The notes beneath the pieces are model-generated. The model saw only the letters and a program-made list of their open reading frames with translations, was not told the origin of the DNA and made no database searches. From Chloroflexota bacterium (lineage in GTDB: Bacteria; Chloroflexota; Limnocylindria; Limnocylindrales; CSP1-4), in contig JAGDMV010000034.1 in the NCBI GenBank assembly GCA_017860675.1, forward strand, positions 1 to 12,960: a stretch of DNA of 12,960 bases, written 5' to 3'. Of this stretch, positions 1 to 7,935 are shown one piece after another (the first letter of the stretch is position 1; each line of letters starts with the position of its first letter). A program made the position numbers and the translations under genes.

Positions 1-800
1 AGCTCGGGCGGGGTCTGCTCGAGCACCGAGCGGACGGCGGCCACCAGCTGCTGGAGCGGCAGCTCGATCGCCTCGGTCACCTCGGAGCTGGTGATCGGGA
101 TCGTCCGCGGCAGGCCGGCGATGAGGTCGCGGCCGCGAACATCCATCTGCAGCTCGCGCTCGAGCGGCAGGGCCGTGCCGATCGCGATCTTGACCTCCTC
201 GGCAGTTCGCTCGCCGACCATCAGGTTGTACTTCTTGCGGATGTACGAGGCGATCGCTTCGTCGAAGCGGTTGCCGGCCACGCGCAGCGAGGACGACACG
301 ACGATGCCACCCAGGGCGATCACCGCGATCTCGGTCGTGCCGCCGCCGATGTCGATCACCATGTTGCCGGTCGGCCCGCCGATCGGCACCGACGCACCGA
401 TCGCGGCGGCCAGCGGCTCCTCGATCAGGTAGGCCTCCCTGGCCCCGGCCTTGATCGCCGCGTCGCGCACGGCCCGCTTCTCGACGCTGGTGACGCCGGC
501 CGGCACGCTGATCATCACCTCGGGGCGGGTGAACGACAGCGAGCCCTTGCGGGCCCGGCCGATGAAGTAGCGCAGCATCGCCTCGGTGATGACGTAGTCG
601 GCGATGACGCCGTCCTTCATCGGCTTGATCGCGCTGATGTTGCCGGGCGTGCGCCCGATCATCTCGCGCGCCTCCTCGCCGACGGCCACGATCCGGCTGT
701 CGTCGCTCACCGCGACGACGGAGGGCTCCTGGATGACGATGCCCCGGCCCTTGACGTAGACGAGGACGTTGGCGGTGCCGAGGTCGATGCCGATCTTCAT
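1..800 (-). CDS. mreB: Rod shape-determining protein MreB (5' part; runs off window start)
   Basis: Bacterial actin homologue that forms membrane-bound filaments organising lateral cell-wall synthesis. Residues 1-266 are visible and the C-terminal part lies outside the window. Visible actin-fold motifs are the phosphate-1 loop DLGTAN (residues 6-11), the EEPLAAA segment near 127-133, the phosphate-2 loop DIGGGTTE (150-157) and the MreB-typical GERTAEEVK (196-204). The ATG start (complement of 798-800) overlaps the murA stop codon as ATGA and there is no clear Shine-Dalgarno in front of it, so translation is probably coupled to murA. The start is supported by the usual MreB N-terminus (KIGIDLGTAN). 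The frame is intact throughout. The identification is firm; a paralogue such as Mbl cannot be told apart from MreB here. Confidence 0.96.
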   Translation of the reverse strand, partial: MKIGIDLGTANVLVYVKGRGIVIQEPSVVAVSDDSRIVAVGEEAREMIGRTPGNISAIKPMKDGVIADYVITEAMLRYFIGRARKGSLSFTRPEVMISVPAGVTSVEKRAVRDAAIKAGAREAYLIEEPLAAAIGASVPIGGPTGNMVIDIGGGTTEIAVIALGGIVVSSSLRVAGNRFDEAIASYIRKKYNLMVGERTAEEVKIAIGTALPLERELQMDVRGRDLIAGLPRTIPITSSEVTEAIELPLQQLVAAVRSVLEQTPPE

Positions 801-2143
801 GCGTGGGGCGTGCTCGCGGTCTCCGGCAGGCGCTGGATCCGTGCGCCGAGGTGCTGGAACTTCGCGTCGATGTTCTCATACCCCCGGTGAACGTGGTGGG
901 CGCCGTGAATCAGCGACGATCCCTCGGCCGCCAGGGCTGCCAGGATCAGCGAGGCGCCCGCCCGCAGGTCGGGGATCGCGACCTCGGCGCCGGACAGGGG
1001 CGTGGGCCCAGCGATCGTAGCGTGGCGCGAGTCGAGGATCTCCACCCGGGCGCCCATCCGGCGCAGCTCGGCCAGCCATTCGAGGCGGTCCTCGAAGATA
1101 GACTCGTGGACGTGGCTGAGGCCGTCGGCCCTCGTCAGGAGGACGGTCGTCGGCGGCTGGAGGTCGGTGGCGAGGCCGGGGTAGGGCGCGGTCTCGATGT
1201 CGCACGGCCGGTAGGCGCCGGCAGCGGGCGGGGTTCCCTCGACCACGATCGTGTCGCCCGCGCAGGAGACCTCCACGCCTACCCGGCCGAGGATCTCGAG
1301 CAGCGCGCCCAGCAGCTCGCACGGCGCCCCCTCGAGGGTGACGCGTCCGCCGGCCATGGCGGCCGCCAGGGCGAAGGTGCCGGCCTCGATGCGGTCCGGG
1401 ATCACCCGATGGTCGGCGCCGCGCAGCCGGCGGCGGCCCTCGACGACGATCGTGTCGGGCGCGGTCCGCTCGACGACGGCGCCCATCTTGACCAGGAAGG
1501 TGATCAGGTCGTCGACCTCGGGCTCCTGGGCGGCCGGGCGGATGATCGTGCGGCCCTCGGCCAGGGTGGCGGCCAGCATGGCGTTCTCGGTGCCCATGAC
1601 GGTGACGAAGGGGAACGTCACCTCTCCGCCGCGCAGCCGGCCGGGCGCCTTGGCGAAGTAGTAGCCGTTGCGGTAGTCGATCTCGGCCCCGAGGGCACGC
1701 ATCGCGTCGACGTGGAGGTTGACCGGCCGCCGCCCGATCCGGTCACCGCCCGGGTTGCTGATGATCACCCGGCCGAAGCGCGACAGCAGCGGCCCGAAGA
1801 GGATGAAGCTGGCCCGCATCCTCGCTGCCGCCTCGAGCGGCACGAAGAGCCAGTCGACGTCGCCCGAGGCGACCTCGTATCTGCCCGGCGCCGGATGGTC
1901 GACGACAACTCCGAGGTCGGCCAGGGTCTCGGCCATGACCCGCACGTCCTCGATCTCGGGCACGTTCTCGAGCCGGCAGCGCTCGCCGGTGAGCACGGCG
2001 GCCGCGAGCAGCTTGAGGGCGGCGTTCTTGGCCCCGCTGACCCGGATCGAGCCGGCCAGCGGGCGACCACCCTCGATCTGGAACACCTCGCGGGCGACCG
2101 GGGTGGGGATGTACTCCCAGAAGAACGGGCGAGCGTCGGCCAT
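797..2143 (-). CDS. murA: UDP-N-acetylglucosamine 1-carboxyvinyltransferase MurA, Cys-to-Asp active-site type
   Basis: Transfers enolpyruvate from PEP to UDP-GlcNAc, the first committed cytoplasmic step of peptidoglycan synthesis. At 448 residues it is slightly longer than the usual ~420 because of about 20 extra N-terminal residues before the first strand (FQIEGGRPLAGSIRVSG). Substrate-binding Lys-Asn is present in SGAKN (residues 36-40), as are the ATDLQPP segment carrying the catalytic-base Asp and the DLRAGASL Arg. The flexible-loop residue that is Cys in most bacteria (E. coli Cys115, context PGGCxIGxRPVDLH) is Asp here: NPGGDRIGRRPVNLH, Asp134, codon at 1742-1744. This is the natural fosfomycin-insensitive form known in Mycobacterium and Chlamydia. 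The ATG at 2141-2143 is preceded by GGAGG (complement of 2153-2157, 9-nt spacing), supporting this start. It lies 36 bp after atpC with no visible terminator, so it is probably co-transcribed. Confidence 0.97.
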   Translation of the reverse strand: MADARPFFWEYIPTPVAREVFQIEGGRPLAGSIRVSGAKNAALKLLAAAVLTGERCRLENVPEIEDVRVMAETLADLGVVVDHPAPGRYEVASGDVDWLFVPLEAAARMRASFILFGPLLSRFGRVIISNPGGDRIGRRPVNLHVDAMRALGAEIDYRNGYYFAKAPGRLRGGEVTFPFVTVMGTENAMLAATLAEGRTIIRPAAQEPEVDDLITFLVKMGAVVERTAPDTIVVEGRRRLRGADHRVIPDRIEAGTFALAAAMAGGRVTLEGAPCELLGALLEILGRVGVEVSCAGDTIVVEGTPPAAGAYRPCDIETAPYPGLATDLQPPTTVLLTRADGLSHVHESIFEDRLEWLAELRRMGARVEILDSRHATIAGPTPLSGAEVAIPDLRAGASLILAALAAEGSSLIHGAHHVHRGYENIDAKFQHLGARIQRLPETASTPHA

Positions 2144-2179
2144 CTGAATCGTCCTCCGAGCGTGTGCCGAGCGGCCGGC

Positions 2180-2611
2180 TCAGGCCCGCCTGCGGGCACC
2201 CTCTCGGCGCTGCCGGCGCTCGGCGATCCGCATCCGGACGAGCGCCGCCTGCAAGGCCGCCCGGGCGGTGGCCAGGTCGGCCCCCTCCACCAGCCCGATC
2301 TCCAGCGCGCGCTCGGCGTCGAGCCGTGCCTCGTGCGCCTTCTCAAGGTCAATGTCCGAGGCGAGGTCGGCCGTCTCGGCCAGGACGATGACCTTGTCCG
2401 GGCGAACCTGGACGAAGCCGCCGATCACGGCGAAGACATCCTCGAGATCGCCCTTCCGCACCCGCAGCTCGCCCATCCCCAGCGTGGAGATCAGCGGCGC
2501 GTGGCGGGGCAGGACGCCGAGCTCGCCCTCGCTGCCGGGCAACTGGACCCCGTCGACGTCGTCGCGGTAGACGAGCCGCTCGGGCGTGACGATCTCGAGA
2601 CGGATGGGCAC
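2180..2611 (-). CDS. atpC: F1Fo ATP synthase epsilon subunit
   Basis: Central-stalk subunit linking gamma to the c-ring, and often an ATP-dependent inhibitor of hydrolysis. At 143 residues it has the N-terminal beta-sandwich (about 1-85, with the family-typical PGSEGELGVLPRHAPL at 25-40 and GGFVQV at 64-69) and a two-helix C-terminal domain (about 88-135) ending in a very basic tail. At the position of the I(L)DxxRA ATP-binding motif described for Bacillus PS3 epsilon this protein reads IDLEKA (87-92), with Lys for Arg, so ATP sensing may be altered; this is an alignment made by eye. The start is GTG (complement of 2609-2611) with only weak Shine-Dalgarno character. It lies 11 bp after atpD and is the last of the atp genes. 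Confidence 0.96.
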   Translation of the reverse strand: MPIRLEIVTPERLVYRDDVDGVQLPGSEGELGVLPRHAPLISTLGMGELRVRKGDLEDVFAVIGGFVQVRPDKVIVLAETADLASDIDLEKAHEARLDAERALEIGLVEGADLATARAALQAALVRMRIAERRQRREGARRRA

Positions 2612-2622
2612 GGCGCGCCTGC

Positions 2623-4035
2623 CTACGCGCCCAGTCGGGCGGCGTTCGCCCGGACGTCGTCCATCGTGCCGGACAGGAAGAAGGCCTGCTCGGGCAGCGC
2701 GTCGGCCTTGCCCTCGAGGATCTCCTTGAACGACGCCACCGTGTCGCGGATCGCGACATAGACGCCGGGCCGGCCGGTGAACACCTCGGCCACGTGGAAC
2801 GGCTGGCTCATGAACCGCTGCAGCCGCCGCGCCCGGGCGACGGTTGACTTGTCCTCCTCCGACAGCTCGTCGATGCCGAGGATGGCGATGATGTCCTGGA
2901 GGTCGCGGAAGCGCTGCAGCACGCGCTGGGTCTCGCGGGCGACGTCATAGTGCTCTTGTCCGACGACGTTCGGGTCGAGCACGCGTGAGGTCGAGGTGAG
3001 CGGGTCGACCGCCGGGTAGATGCCGAGCTCGGCGATGCTCCGCTCGAGGCGGATCGTCGAGTCGAGGTGGGCGAAGGTGGTCGCCGGGGCCGGGTCGGTG
3101 TAGTCGTCGGCCGGGACGAAGACCGCCTGGAGGCTGGTGATCGATCCCTTCTTGGTGGACGTGATCCGCTCCTGGAGGGCGGCCATCTCGGTCGCAAGGT
3201 TGGGCTGGTAGCCAACCGCTGACGGCATCCGACCGAGCAGCGCAGAGACCTCCGAGCCGGCCTGGGTGAAGCGGAAGATGTTGTCGATGAACAGGAGGAC
3301 GTCGCGGCCCTCCTCGTCGCGGAAGTACTCGGCCATGGTCAGCCCGGTGAGCCCCACCCGGAGCCGGGCGCCGGGCGGCTCGTTCATCTGGCCGAAGACG
3401 AAGGCCGTCTTCTCGATGACGCCCGACTCGGTCATCTCGCGGATGAGGTCGTTGCCCTCGCGCGACCGCTCACCCACCCCGGCGAACACCGAGACGCCGG
3501 CGTGCTCCTGGGCGACGTTGCGGATGAGCTCCTGGATGATGACCGTCTTGCCCACCCCGGCCCCGCCGAAGATGCCGACCTTGCCACCCTTCTTGAACGG
3601 GCAGACGAGGTCGATGACCTTCAACCCGGTCTCGAACACCTCGACCTCGGTGGTCTGCTGGTCGTACGCCGGCGCCGGCCGGTGGATCGGCAGGGTCGTC
3701 TCAGCCACGACCGGGCCCTTTCCGTCGATCGGGCGGCCGAGGACGTCGAAGACCCGGCCGAGGGTGGCCCCGCCGACCGGCACCGAGATCGGCTCACCCG
3801 TGTCGCGGGCGGCGACGCCCCGGGCGAGCCCGTCGGTGGAGATCATCGCGACCGTGCGCACCCAGTTGTTGCCCAGGTGCGACTCCACCTCGCAGACGAT
3901 GGGTGCCTGACCCTCGCGCACGAGCTCGATCGCGTTGTAGATCGCGGGCAGCGCGCCGGCGGGGAACTCGACGTCGACGACCGGGCCGGTGATCTGGACC
4001 ACGCGGCCGGTTGCGGGGGGTGCGGCGCTGGCCAT
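2623..4035 (-). CDS. atpD: F1Fo ATP synthase beta subunit (catalytic)
   Basis: Catalytic nucleotide-binding subunit of F1, on the cytoplasmic face. The length of 470 residues is normal. Visible motifs are the P-loop GGAGVGKT (157-164), the catalytic Glu in GVGERSREGND (Glu189), Walker B DVLLFID (245-251), the ATP-synthase signature near PAVDPLTSTS (341-350) and the DELSEED lever (389-395). All expected catalytic residues are present. The ATG is at the complement of 4033-4035. A full AAGGAGG lies about 14 nt upstream, a longer spacing than its neighbours have. It follows atpG by 25 bp and precedes atpC by 11 bp. Confidence 0.99.
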   Translation of the reverse strand: MASAAPPATGRVVQITGPVVDVEFPAGALPAIYNAIELVREGQAPIVCEVESHLGNNWVRTVAMISTDGLARGVAARDTGEPISVPVGGATLGRVFDVLGRPIDGKGPVVAETTLPIHRPAPAYDQQTTEVEVFETGLKVIDLVCPFKKGGKVGIFGGAGVGKTVIIQELIRNVAQEHAGVSVFAGVGERSREGNDLIREMTESGVIEKTAFVFGQMNEPPGARLRVGLTGLTMAEYFRDEEGRDVLLFIDNIFRFTQAGSEVSALLGRMPSAVGYQPNLATEMAALQERITSTKKGSITSLQAVFVPADDYTDPAPATTFAHLDSTIRLERSIAELGIYPAVDPLTSTSRVLDPNVVGQEHYDVARETQRVLQRFRDLQDIIAILGIDELSEEDKSTVARARRLQRFMSQPFHVAEVFTGRPGVYVAIRDTVASFKEILEGKADALPEQAFFLSGTMDDVRANAARLGA

Positions 4036-4060
4036 CGTGTTTCTGTCTTCCTCCTTGGCG

Positions 4061-4915
4061 TCAGGCGCGTGTCCGCGAGCCCGACGCGATCTCGATCATC
4101 TCGCGGGTGATGTTCGCTTGCCGGACCTTGTTGTAGGACAGGGTCAGCTCGTCGATCAGCTCTTCGGCGTTCTCGGTCGCGTTCTTCATCGCCACCATCT
4201 TGCTCGACATCTCGGAAGCCGTCGTCTCCAGGACCGCCTGGAAGATGCTGGTGGCGACGTAGCGGGGCAGCAGTCGGGCCAGGACCGTGGCAGGGTCCGG
4301 CTCGAAGATGAACTGGCGCCCGGGGATCCCCTGGGTGTCGGCGGCCGGCTGTATGGGCAGCACCGGCTCCACCACCGGCCGCTGCACGAGCGTCGAAACG
4401 AAGCGCGGGTAGATGAGATCAACCTGGCCGTATCTCCCCGCCAGGAAGTCGTCGGTCACCAGCCGCGCGAGCGGGATCACGTCGCCGAAGGAGGGGCGGT
4501 CGCCGAAGCCGGCGAAGTGGGCGACGATCGGCACCCGGGCGCGGCGGAGCGCGTCCCGGCCCTTGCGCCCCGCCGTCACGGTGCTCACCCGGCCGGGATC
4601 GTCGAGCACCTCGCGGAGAACGGTCCGGACGACGTTCGTGTTCAGTGGCCCGCAGAGGCCCCGGTCGGTGGTCATGACCACCAGCAGCCGGTCACCGCCG
4701 TCGTGCCGGGCGAAGAGAGGGTGATCCTCGACGTCGAGCACGGCGGCGAGGTCGGCCAGGACCTCGTCCATGATCTCGTCGTAGGGCCGGGCGGCGAGGT
4801 CGGCCTCCTGGGCGCGCTTGAGCTTGGAGGCGGCCACGAACTGCATCGCCCGGGTGATCTGGCGCGTGTTCCGGACGGCGCCGATTCGCCGCCGGAGGTC
4901 ACGCTGGCTGGGCAC
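4061..4915 (-). CDS. atpG: F1Fo ATP synthase gamma subunit (rotor shaft)
   Basis: Central coiled-coil shaft that turns inside the alpha3beta3 hexamer and couples c-ring rotation to catalysis. At 284 residues the length is normal. The conserved N-terminal helix (RIGAVRNTRQITRAMQFVAA) and C-terminal helix (NKVRQANITREMIEIASGS) are both intact, and the Rossmann-like middle part includes TDRGLCGPLN. The start is GTG (complement of 4913-4915), preceded by a GGGGGAG ribosome binding site at 7-nt spacing. The gene begins 18 bp after atpA and ends 25 bp before atpD. Confidence 0.98.
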   Translation of the reverse strand: MPSQRDLRRRIGAVRNTRQITRAMQFVAASKLKRAQEADLAARPYDEIMDEVLADLAAVLDVEDHPLFARHDGGDRLLVVMTTDRGLCGPLNTNVVRTVLREVLDDPGRVSTVTAGRKGRDALRRARVPIVAHFAGFGDRPSFGDVIPLARLVTDDFLAGRYGQVDLIYPRFVSTLVQRPVVEPVLPIQPAADTQGIPGRQFIFEPDPATVLARLLPRYVATSIFQAVLETTASEMSSKMVAMKNATENAEELIDELTLSYNKVRQANITREMIEIASGSRTRA

Positions 4916-4933
4916 CGCGCCGCTCCCCCGGCC

Positions 4934-6466
4934 TCAGGCGAGGAACACGGCGCGGTAGTCCGCGATGGCCGTGTCGAGCGCCGCCGCCGTTGCCTCGTCG
5001 AGCGTCTTGGTCTCACCCATGGTGCGCAGGATGTCGGGTCGATCCGTCTCCAGGAAGCGGTAGAGGCCGGTCTCGAAGTCGCGCAGCCGGTTCGTGGGAA
5101 TGTCGTCCAGCTGGCCGGTGGTCGCGGCCACCAGGATGGCCACCTGCTTCTCGACCGGCAGCGGCTGGTACTGGGGCTGCTTGATCACCTCGGACAGCTT
5201 CTCGCCCCGGGTCAGCTGATCGCGCGTCGCCTTGTCGAGGTCGGAGGCGAACTGGGCGAAGGCGGCCAGCGAGCGGTACTGGGCGAGGTCGAGCTTGAGC
5301 GGCGCGGCCACCTTCTTCATCGCCTTCGTCTGGGCGTCCGAGCCGACGCGGCTGACCGAGATGCCGATGTTGAGGGCCGGGCGCTGGCCGGCGTTGAAGA
5401 GGTCGGTCTCGAGGAAGATCTGGCCGTCGGTGATCGAGATGACGTTGGTCGGGATGTAGGCGGACACGTCGCCGGCCTGCGTCTCGATGATCGGCAGGGC
5501 GGTGAGCGAGCCGCCCCCGTTCGCCTCGTCCATGCGAGCGGCCCGTTCAAGCAGCCGGCTATGGAGGTAGAAGACGTCACCAGGGTAGGCCTCGCGGCCG
5601 GGAGGACGGCGGAGAAGGAGTGCCATCTCGCGGTAGGCCCAGGCGTGCTTGGACAGGTCGTCGTAGACGCACAGGGCGTCCTTGACGAGCGACCCCTCGA
5701 GCTGGACGCCGACCTCCATCACTTCCTCGCCCATGGCCACGCCCGCGTACGGGGCGAGGTACTGGAGCGGGGCGGGGTCCTCGGCGCCGGCCACGACGAC
5801 GATGGTGTGGTCCATCGCCCCGTGGGCCTCGAGGATGGCCACGGTCTGGGCGACCGTTGACAGCTTCTGGCCGATCGCCACATAGATGCAGACGAGGCCC
5901 TTCCCCTTCTGGTTGAGGATCGTGTCGATGGCGATCGCGGTCTTGCCTGTCTGGCGGTCGCCGATGATGAGCTCGCGCTGGCCGCGGCCGATCGGGATGA
6001 GGGCGTCGATCGCCTTGATCCCGGTCTGGACGGGCGTGTCGACCCGCTTGCGGGTGATCACGCCGGGTGCGATCCGCTCCACCGGCCGGGTGCTCGTCGC
6101 CACGATCGGGCCCTTGTCGTCGAGCGGCCGTCCCAGCGGGTCCACCACCCGGCCCAGCAATCCCTGGCCGACGGGGACCTCCACCACGCGGCCGGTGGTC
6201 TTGACCAGGTCGCCCTCCTTGATCGCCGTCGCGTCGCCAAGGATGACCGCCCCGACCGTCTCCTCCTCGAGGTTGAGGGCCATTCCCATGACCTGGCCCG
6301 GAAACTCGAGCAGCTCCGACGCGAGAGCACCCTCCAGGCCGTAGACCTGGGCGATCCCGTCACCGACCTCCACCACCGTGCCGACGTGACGCGTCTCGAC
6401 GGTCGGCTCGAACCCGTCGATCGCGGACTTGATGATGCTGATGATCTCGTCGGATCGGATGGCCAT
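4934..6466 (-). CDS. atpA: F1Fo ATP synthase alpha subunit
   Basis: Non-catalytic nucleotide-binding subunit of F1. At 510 residues it has the standard length and lacks the C-terminal extension found in mycobacterial alpha. The N-terminal beta-barrel (about 25-95, with VGDGIAQVYGLE) is followed by the nucleotide-binding domain with P-loop GDRQTGKT (169-176) and by the C-terminal helical domain. The conserved ISVSRVGSDAQTKAMKK segment is present. The ATG at the complement of 6464-6466 is preceded by GGAGAA. It follows atpH after 48 bp that hold two potential RNA hairpins. Confidence 0.99.
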   Translation of the reverse strand: MAIRSDEIISIIKSAIDGFEPTVETRHVGTVVEVGDGIAQVYGLEGALASELLEFPGQVMGMALNLEEETVGAVILGDATAIKEGDLVKTTGRVVEVPVGQGLLGRVVDPLGRPLDDKGPIVATSTRPVERIAPGVITRKRVDTPVQTGIKAIDALIPIGRGQRELIIGDRQTGKTAIAIDTILNQKGKGLVCIYVAIGQKLSTVAQTVAILEAHGAMDHTIVVVAGAEDPAPLQYLAPYAGVAMGEEVMEVGVQLEGSLVKDALCVYDDLSKHAWAYREMALLLRRPPGREAYPGDVFYLHSRLLERAARMDEANGGGSLTALPIIETQAGDVSAYIPTNVISITDGQIFLETDLFNAGQRPALNIGISVSRVGSDAQTKAMKKVAAPLKLDLAQYRSLAAFAQFASDLDKATRDQLTRGEKLSEVIKQPQYQPLPVEKQVAILVAATTGQLDDIPTNRLRDFETGLYRFLETDRPDILRTMGETKTLDEATAAALDTAIADYRAVFLA

Positions 6467-6482
6467 CGGTTCTCCGTTGGGG

Positions 6483-6500
6483 CCCGGCCGGTTGGCCGGG
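6483..6500 (-). other. Potential RNA hairpin in the atpH-atpA spacer
   Basis: A perfect inverted repeat CCCGGCC / GGCCGGG with a 4-nt loop lies between atpH and atpA. In the minus-strand transcript it falls just before the atpA ribosome binding site. No U-run follows it, so a rho-independent terminator is unlikely. It could be an intercistronic stability or translation element, or a chance result of the very high GC content. Confidence 0.4.
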
Positions 6501-6507
6501 TGGTCGG

Positions 6508-6529
6508 GCGGGGCTCAGCGAGCCCCCGC
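6508..6529 (-). other. Potential RNA hairpin spanning the atpH stop codon
   Basis: The arms gcggggct (6508-6515) and agcccccgc (6521-6529) can pair with one bulged base around a 5-nt loop, placing the atpH stop codon (complement of 6515-6517) in the structure. Together with the hairpin at 6483-6500 it forms a tandem pair ahead of atpA. The role is unknown and chance is possible at this GC content. Confidence 0.3.
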
Positions 6530-7060
6530 GGCGAGGAGGTGGCGCAGCCGCTCGAGGCGACCGCGCACGCTGGCGTCGATGAGCTGGTCGCCGACCCGGA
6601 TGGTCAGGCCGCCGAGCAGGGTGGAGTCGAGCAGGGGCCGCACCTCGACCTGCCGCCCGGTGAGCGAGCGGAGGTGGTCGGCGACGGCGGAGAGATGGTC
6701 GGGTTCCAGCGGCATCGTGCTGGTGACCGTGGCCGTGACCACGCCCCGCTCGCGATCGAGGAGCCGCTTGTACTCGGCGGCGATCGGAGGCACGAGCGCG
6801 ATCCGGCCGCGGGTGGCGAGCCGCAGCATCAGGTTCAGGGCCAGGTGCGAGACGCGGCCCCCGAGCAGCGCCTCGACGACCTCCCGCCGGGCGGCGACCG
6901 GCACGGCCGGGCTACCGATGATCCGGCTGACCTCGGGCTCGGACACGACGTCCGCCGCGAGGCGAAGGTCTGCCAGCCAGGCGTCGGGCGTGCCGTCGCG
7001 CCGGGCGATCTCGCCGATCGCCTCGGCGTAGCGGCGCGCCGCGCTCGTCCGGCGGGCCAT
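6515..7060 (-). CDS. atpH: F1Fo ATP synthase delta subunit (OSCP-like)
   Basis: Peripheral-stalk subunit that ties the b dimer to the top of F1. At 181 residues it has the usual length. It shows the N-terminal helical bundle (SAARRYAEAIGEIA at 6-19) and the C-terminal signature LLGGLTIRVGDQLIDASV (about 147-164). It is a separate gene and is not fused to b as in mycobacteria. The ATG is at the complement of 7058-7060. It starts one base after the atpF stop codon, which implies tight translational coupling. Confidence 0.97.
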   Translation of the reverse strand: MARRTSAARRYAEAIGEIARRDGTPDAWLADLRLAADVVSEPEVSRIIGSPAVPVAARREVVEALLGGRVSHLALNLMLRLATRGRIALVPPIAAEYKRLLDRERGVVTATVTSTMPLEPDHLSAVADHLRSLTGRQVEVRPLLDSTLLGGLTIRVGDQLIDASVRGRLERLRHLLAAGAR

Positions 7061-7061
7061 C

Positions 7062-7637
7062 TCAGCGCGACCCTTCGCCGGAAGAGGACTCCACCAGGAA
7101 CTCCTCCACCAGGCGCCGCTGGCGCTCTCCGGTCATCGACTCGCCGACGACCCGCGAGGCGGCCTCGAGCGCCAGCCCGGCGACCTCGCCCCTGAGCTCG
7201 GCGAGGGCACGCTGCTTCTCCGCCTCGATCTCGGCCGTGGCCCGGGTGCGCATCCGGTCGAGCTCGGTGCGGGTTGCCGCCATGTCCGCCTCGCGCGTTT
7301 CCTGCGCCAGGCGCTGGGCGTGATCGACGACCTCGCGCGCCTCCCGGCGGGCGGCCGCGATCGCCTGGGCGGCCTCGGCCGACGCGTGCTCCAGCTGGAG
7401 ACGCGCCGCCTCGGCATCGCGCAGGCCCTGTTCGATCTTCACCTGGCGGGTCTCGAGCATCTTCGAGACGGGCTTGAAGGCGAAGACCCAGATCACCGCG
7501 AAGAAGAAGACGAAGTTGGCAGCCGCCACGATCACCCAGAACAGGTTGATCACGAAGCCGCTGCTCTCGCCACCCTCCTCGGCCGCCAGCAGGGCGGCCG
7601 ACCGGGCGACTTCGCCGGCGATGCCAAACAGGTCCAC
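7062..7637 (-). CDS. atpF: F1Fo ATP synthase b subunit
   Basis: Membrane-anchored peripheral-stalk subunit. At 191 residues it has a short N-terminal segment (1-26), one membrane helix (about 27-52, FVINLFWVIVAAANFVFFFA) and a long charged Ala/Glu/Arg-rich helix (about 55-185) typical of the b coiled coil. The start is GTG (complement of 7635-7637), preceded by AGGAGC with 5-nt spacing. Only one b gene is present, so the stator is presumably a b homodimer. It lies 21 bp after atpE and 1 bp before atpH. Confidence 0.97.
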   Translation of the reverse strand: MDLFGIAGEVARSAALLAAEEGGESSGFVINLFWVIVAAANFVFFFAVIWVFAFKPVSKMLETRQVKIEQGLRDAEAARLQLEHASAEAAQAIAAARREAREVVDHAQRLAQETREADMAATRTELDRMRTRATAEIEAEKQRALAELRGEVAGLALEAASRVVGESMTGERQRRLVEEFLVESSSGEGSR

Positions 7638-7658
7638 CGCTTGCTCCTGCCGCGGCGG

Positions 7659-7871
7659 CTACTTGATGAAGATGGCCAGCAGGCCGACGACGATCGCGAG
7701 GACGCCGAGGCCTTCGGCGAAGGCGGCGAGAATGATGGCCAGGCCACGGATCTGCCCGCCGGCCTCCGGGTTGCGGCTGATAGCAGCGCTCGCCAGGCCG
7801 GCGAGGATGCCGATGCCGATGCCCGGGCCGATGATCCCGAGGGCGGCGATGCCGGCGCCGAGGTTTTCCAT
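7659..7871 (-). CDS. atpE: F1Fo ATP synthase c subunit (proton-type)
   Basis: Hairpin of two membrane helices that oligomerises into the rotating c-ring. The length of 70 residues is at the short end for the family. Helix 1 carries the glycine-rich GPGIGIGILAGLASAA (15-30), the polar loop is RNPEAGGQIR (33-42), and helix 2 carries the ion-carrying Glu53 (AFAEGLG). At the positions that are Gln and Ser in Na+-binding rings, this protein has Ile20 and Gly54, so proton coupling is predicted; this rests on alignment by eye with Ilyobacter-type c subunits. The ATG (complement of 7869-7871) has a strong AGGAGG ribosome binding site about 10 nt upstream, as expected for the subunit needed in most copies. 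Confidence 0.98.
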   Translation of the reverse strand: MENLGAGIAALGIIGPGIGIGILAGLASAAISRNPEAGGQIRGLAIILAAFAEGLGVLAIVVGLLAIFIK

Positions 7872-7891
7872 TGCGCGACTTCCTCCTGTCG

Positions 7892-7910
7892 CCCCGGGAA
7901 CCTCCCGAGG
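7892..7910 (-). other. Potential RNA hairpin between atpB and atpE
   Basis: The minus-strand transcript can form an 8-bp stem (CCUCGGGA with UCCCGGGG, one G-U pair) closed by a 3-nt GGU loop, ending about 10 nt before the AGGAGG of atpE. No U-run follows, so it is not an obvious terminator. The position suggests a possible effect on transcript processing or on translation of the highly expressed c subunit; this is inference. Confidence 0.4.
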
Positions 7911-7935
7911 CCAGCTGGGGTGGACGAGGGACGGC

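Noticed and set aside
6483..6529. Rho-independent terminator between atpH and atpA
   Set aside because: The stems are GC-rich but no U-run follows, and termination here would cut the ATP synthase operon in half.
7659..7871. Sodium-type c-ring
   Set aside because: The Gln and Ser ligands of Na+-binding c subunits are replaced by Ile20 and Gly54, so proton coupling is more likely.
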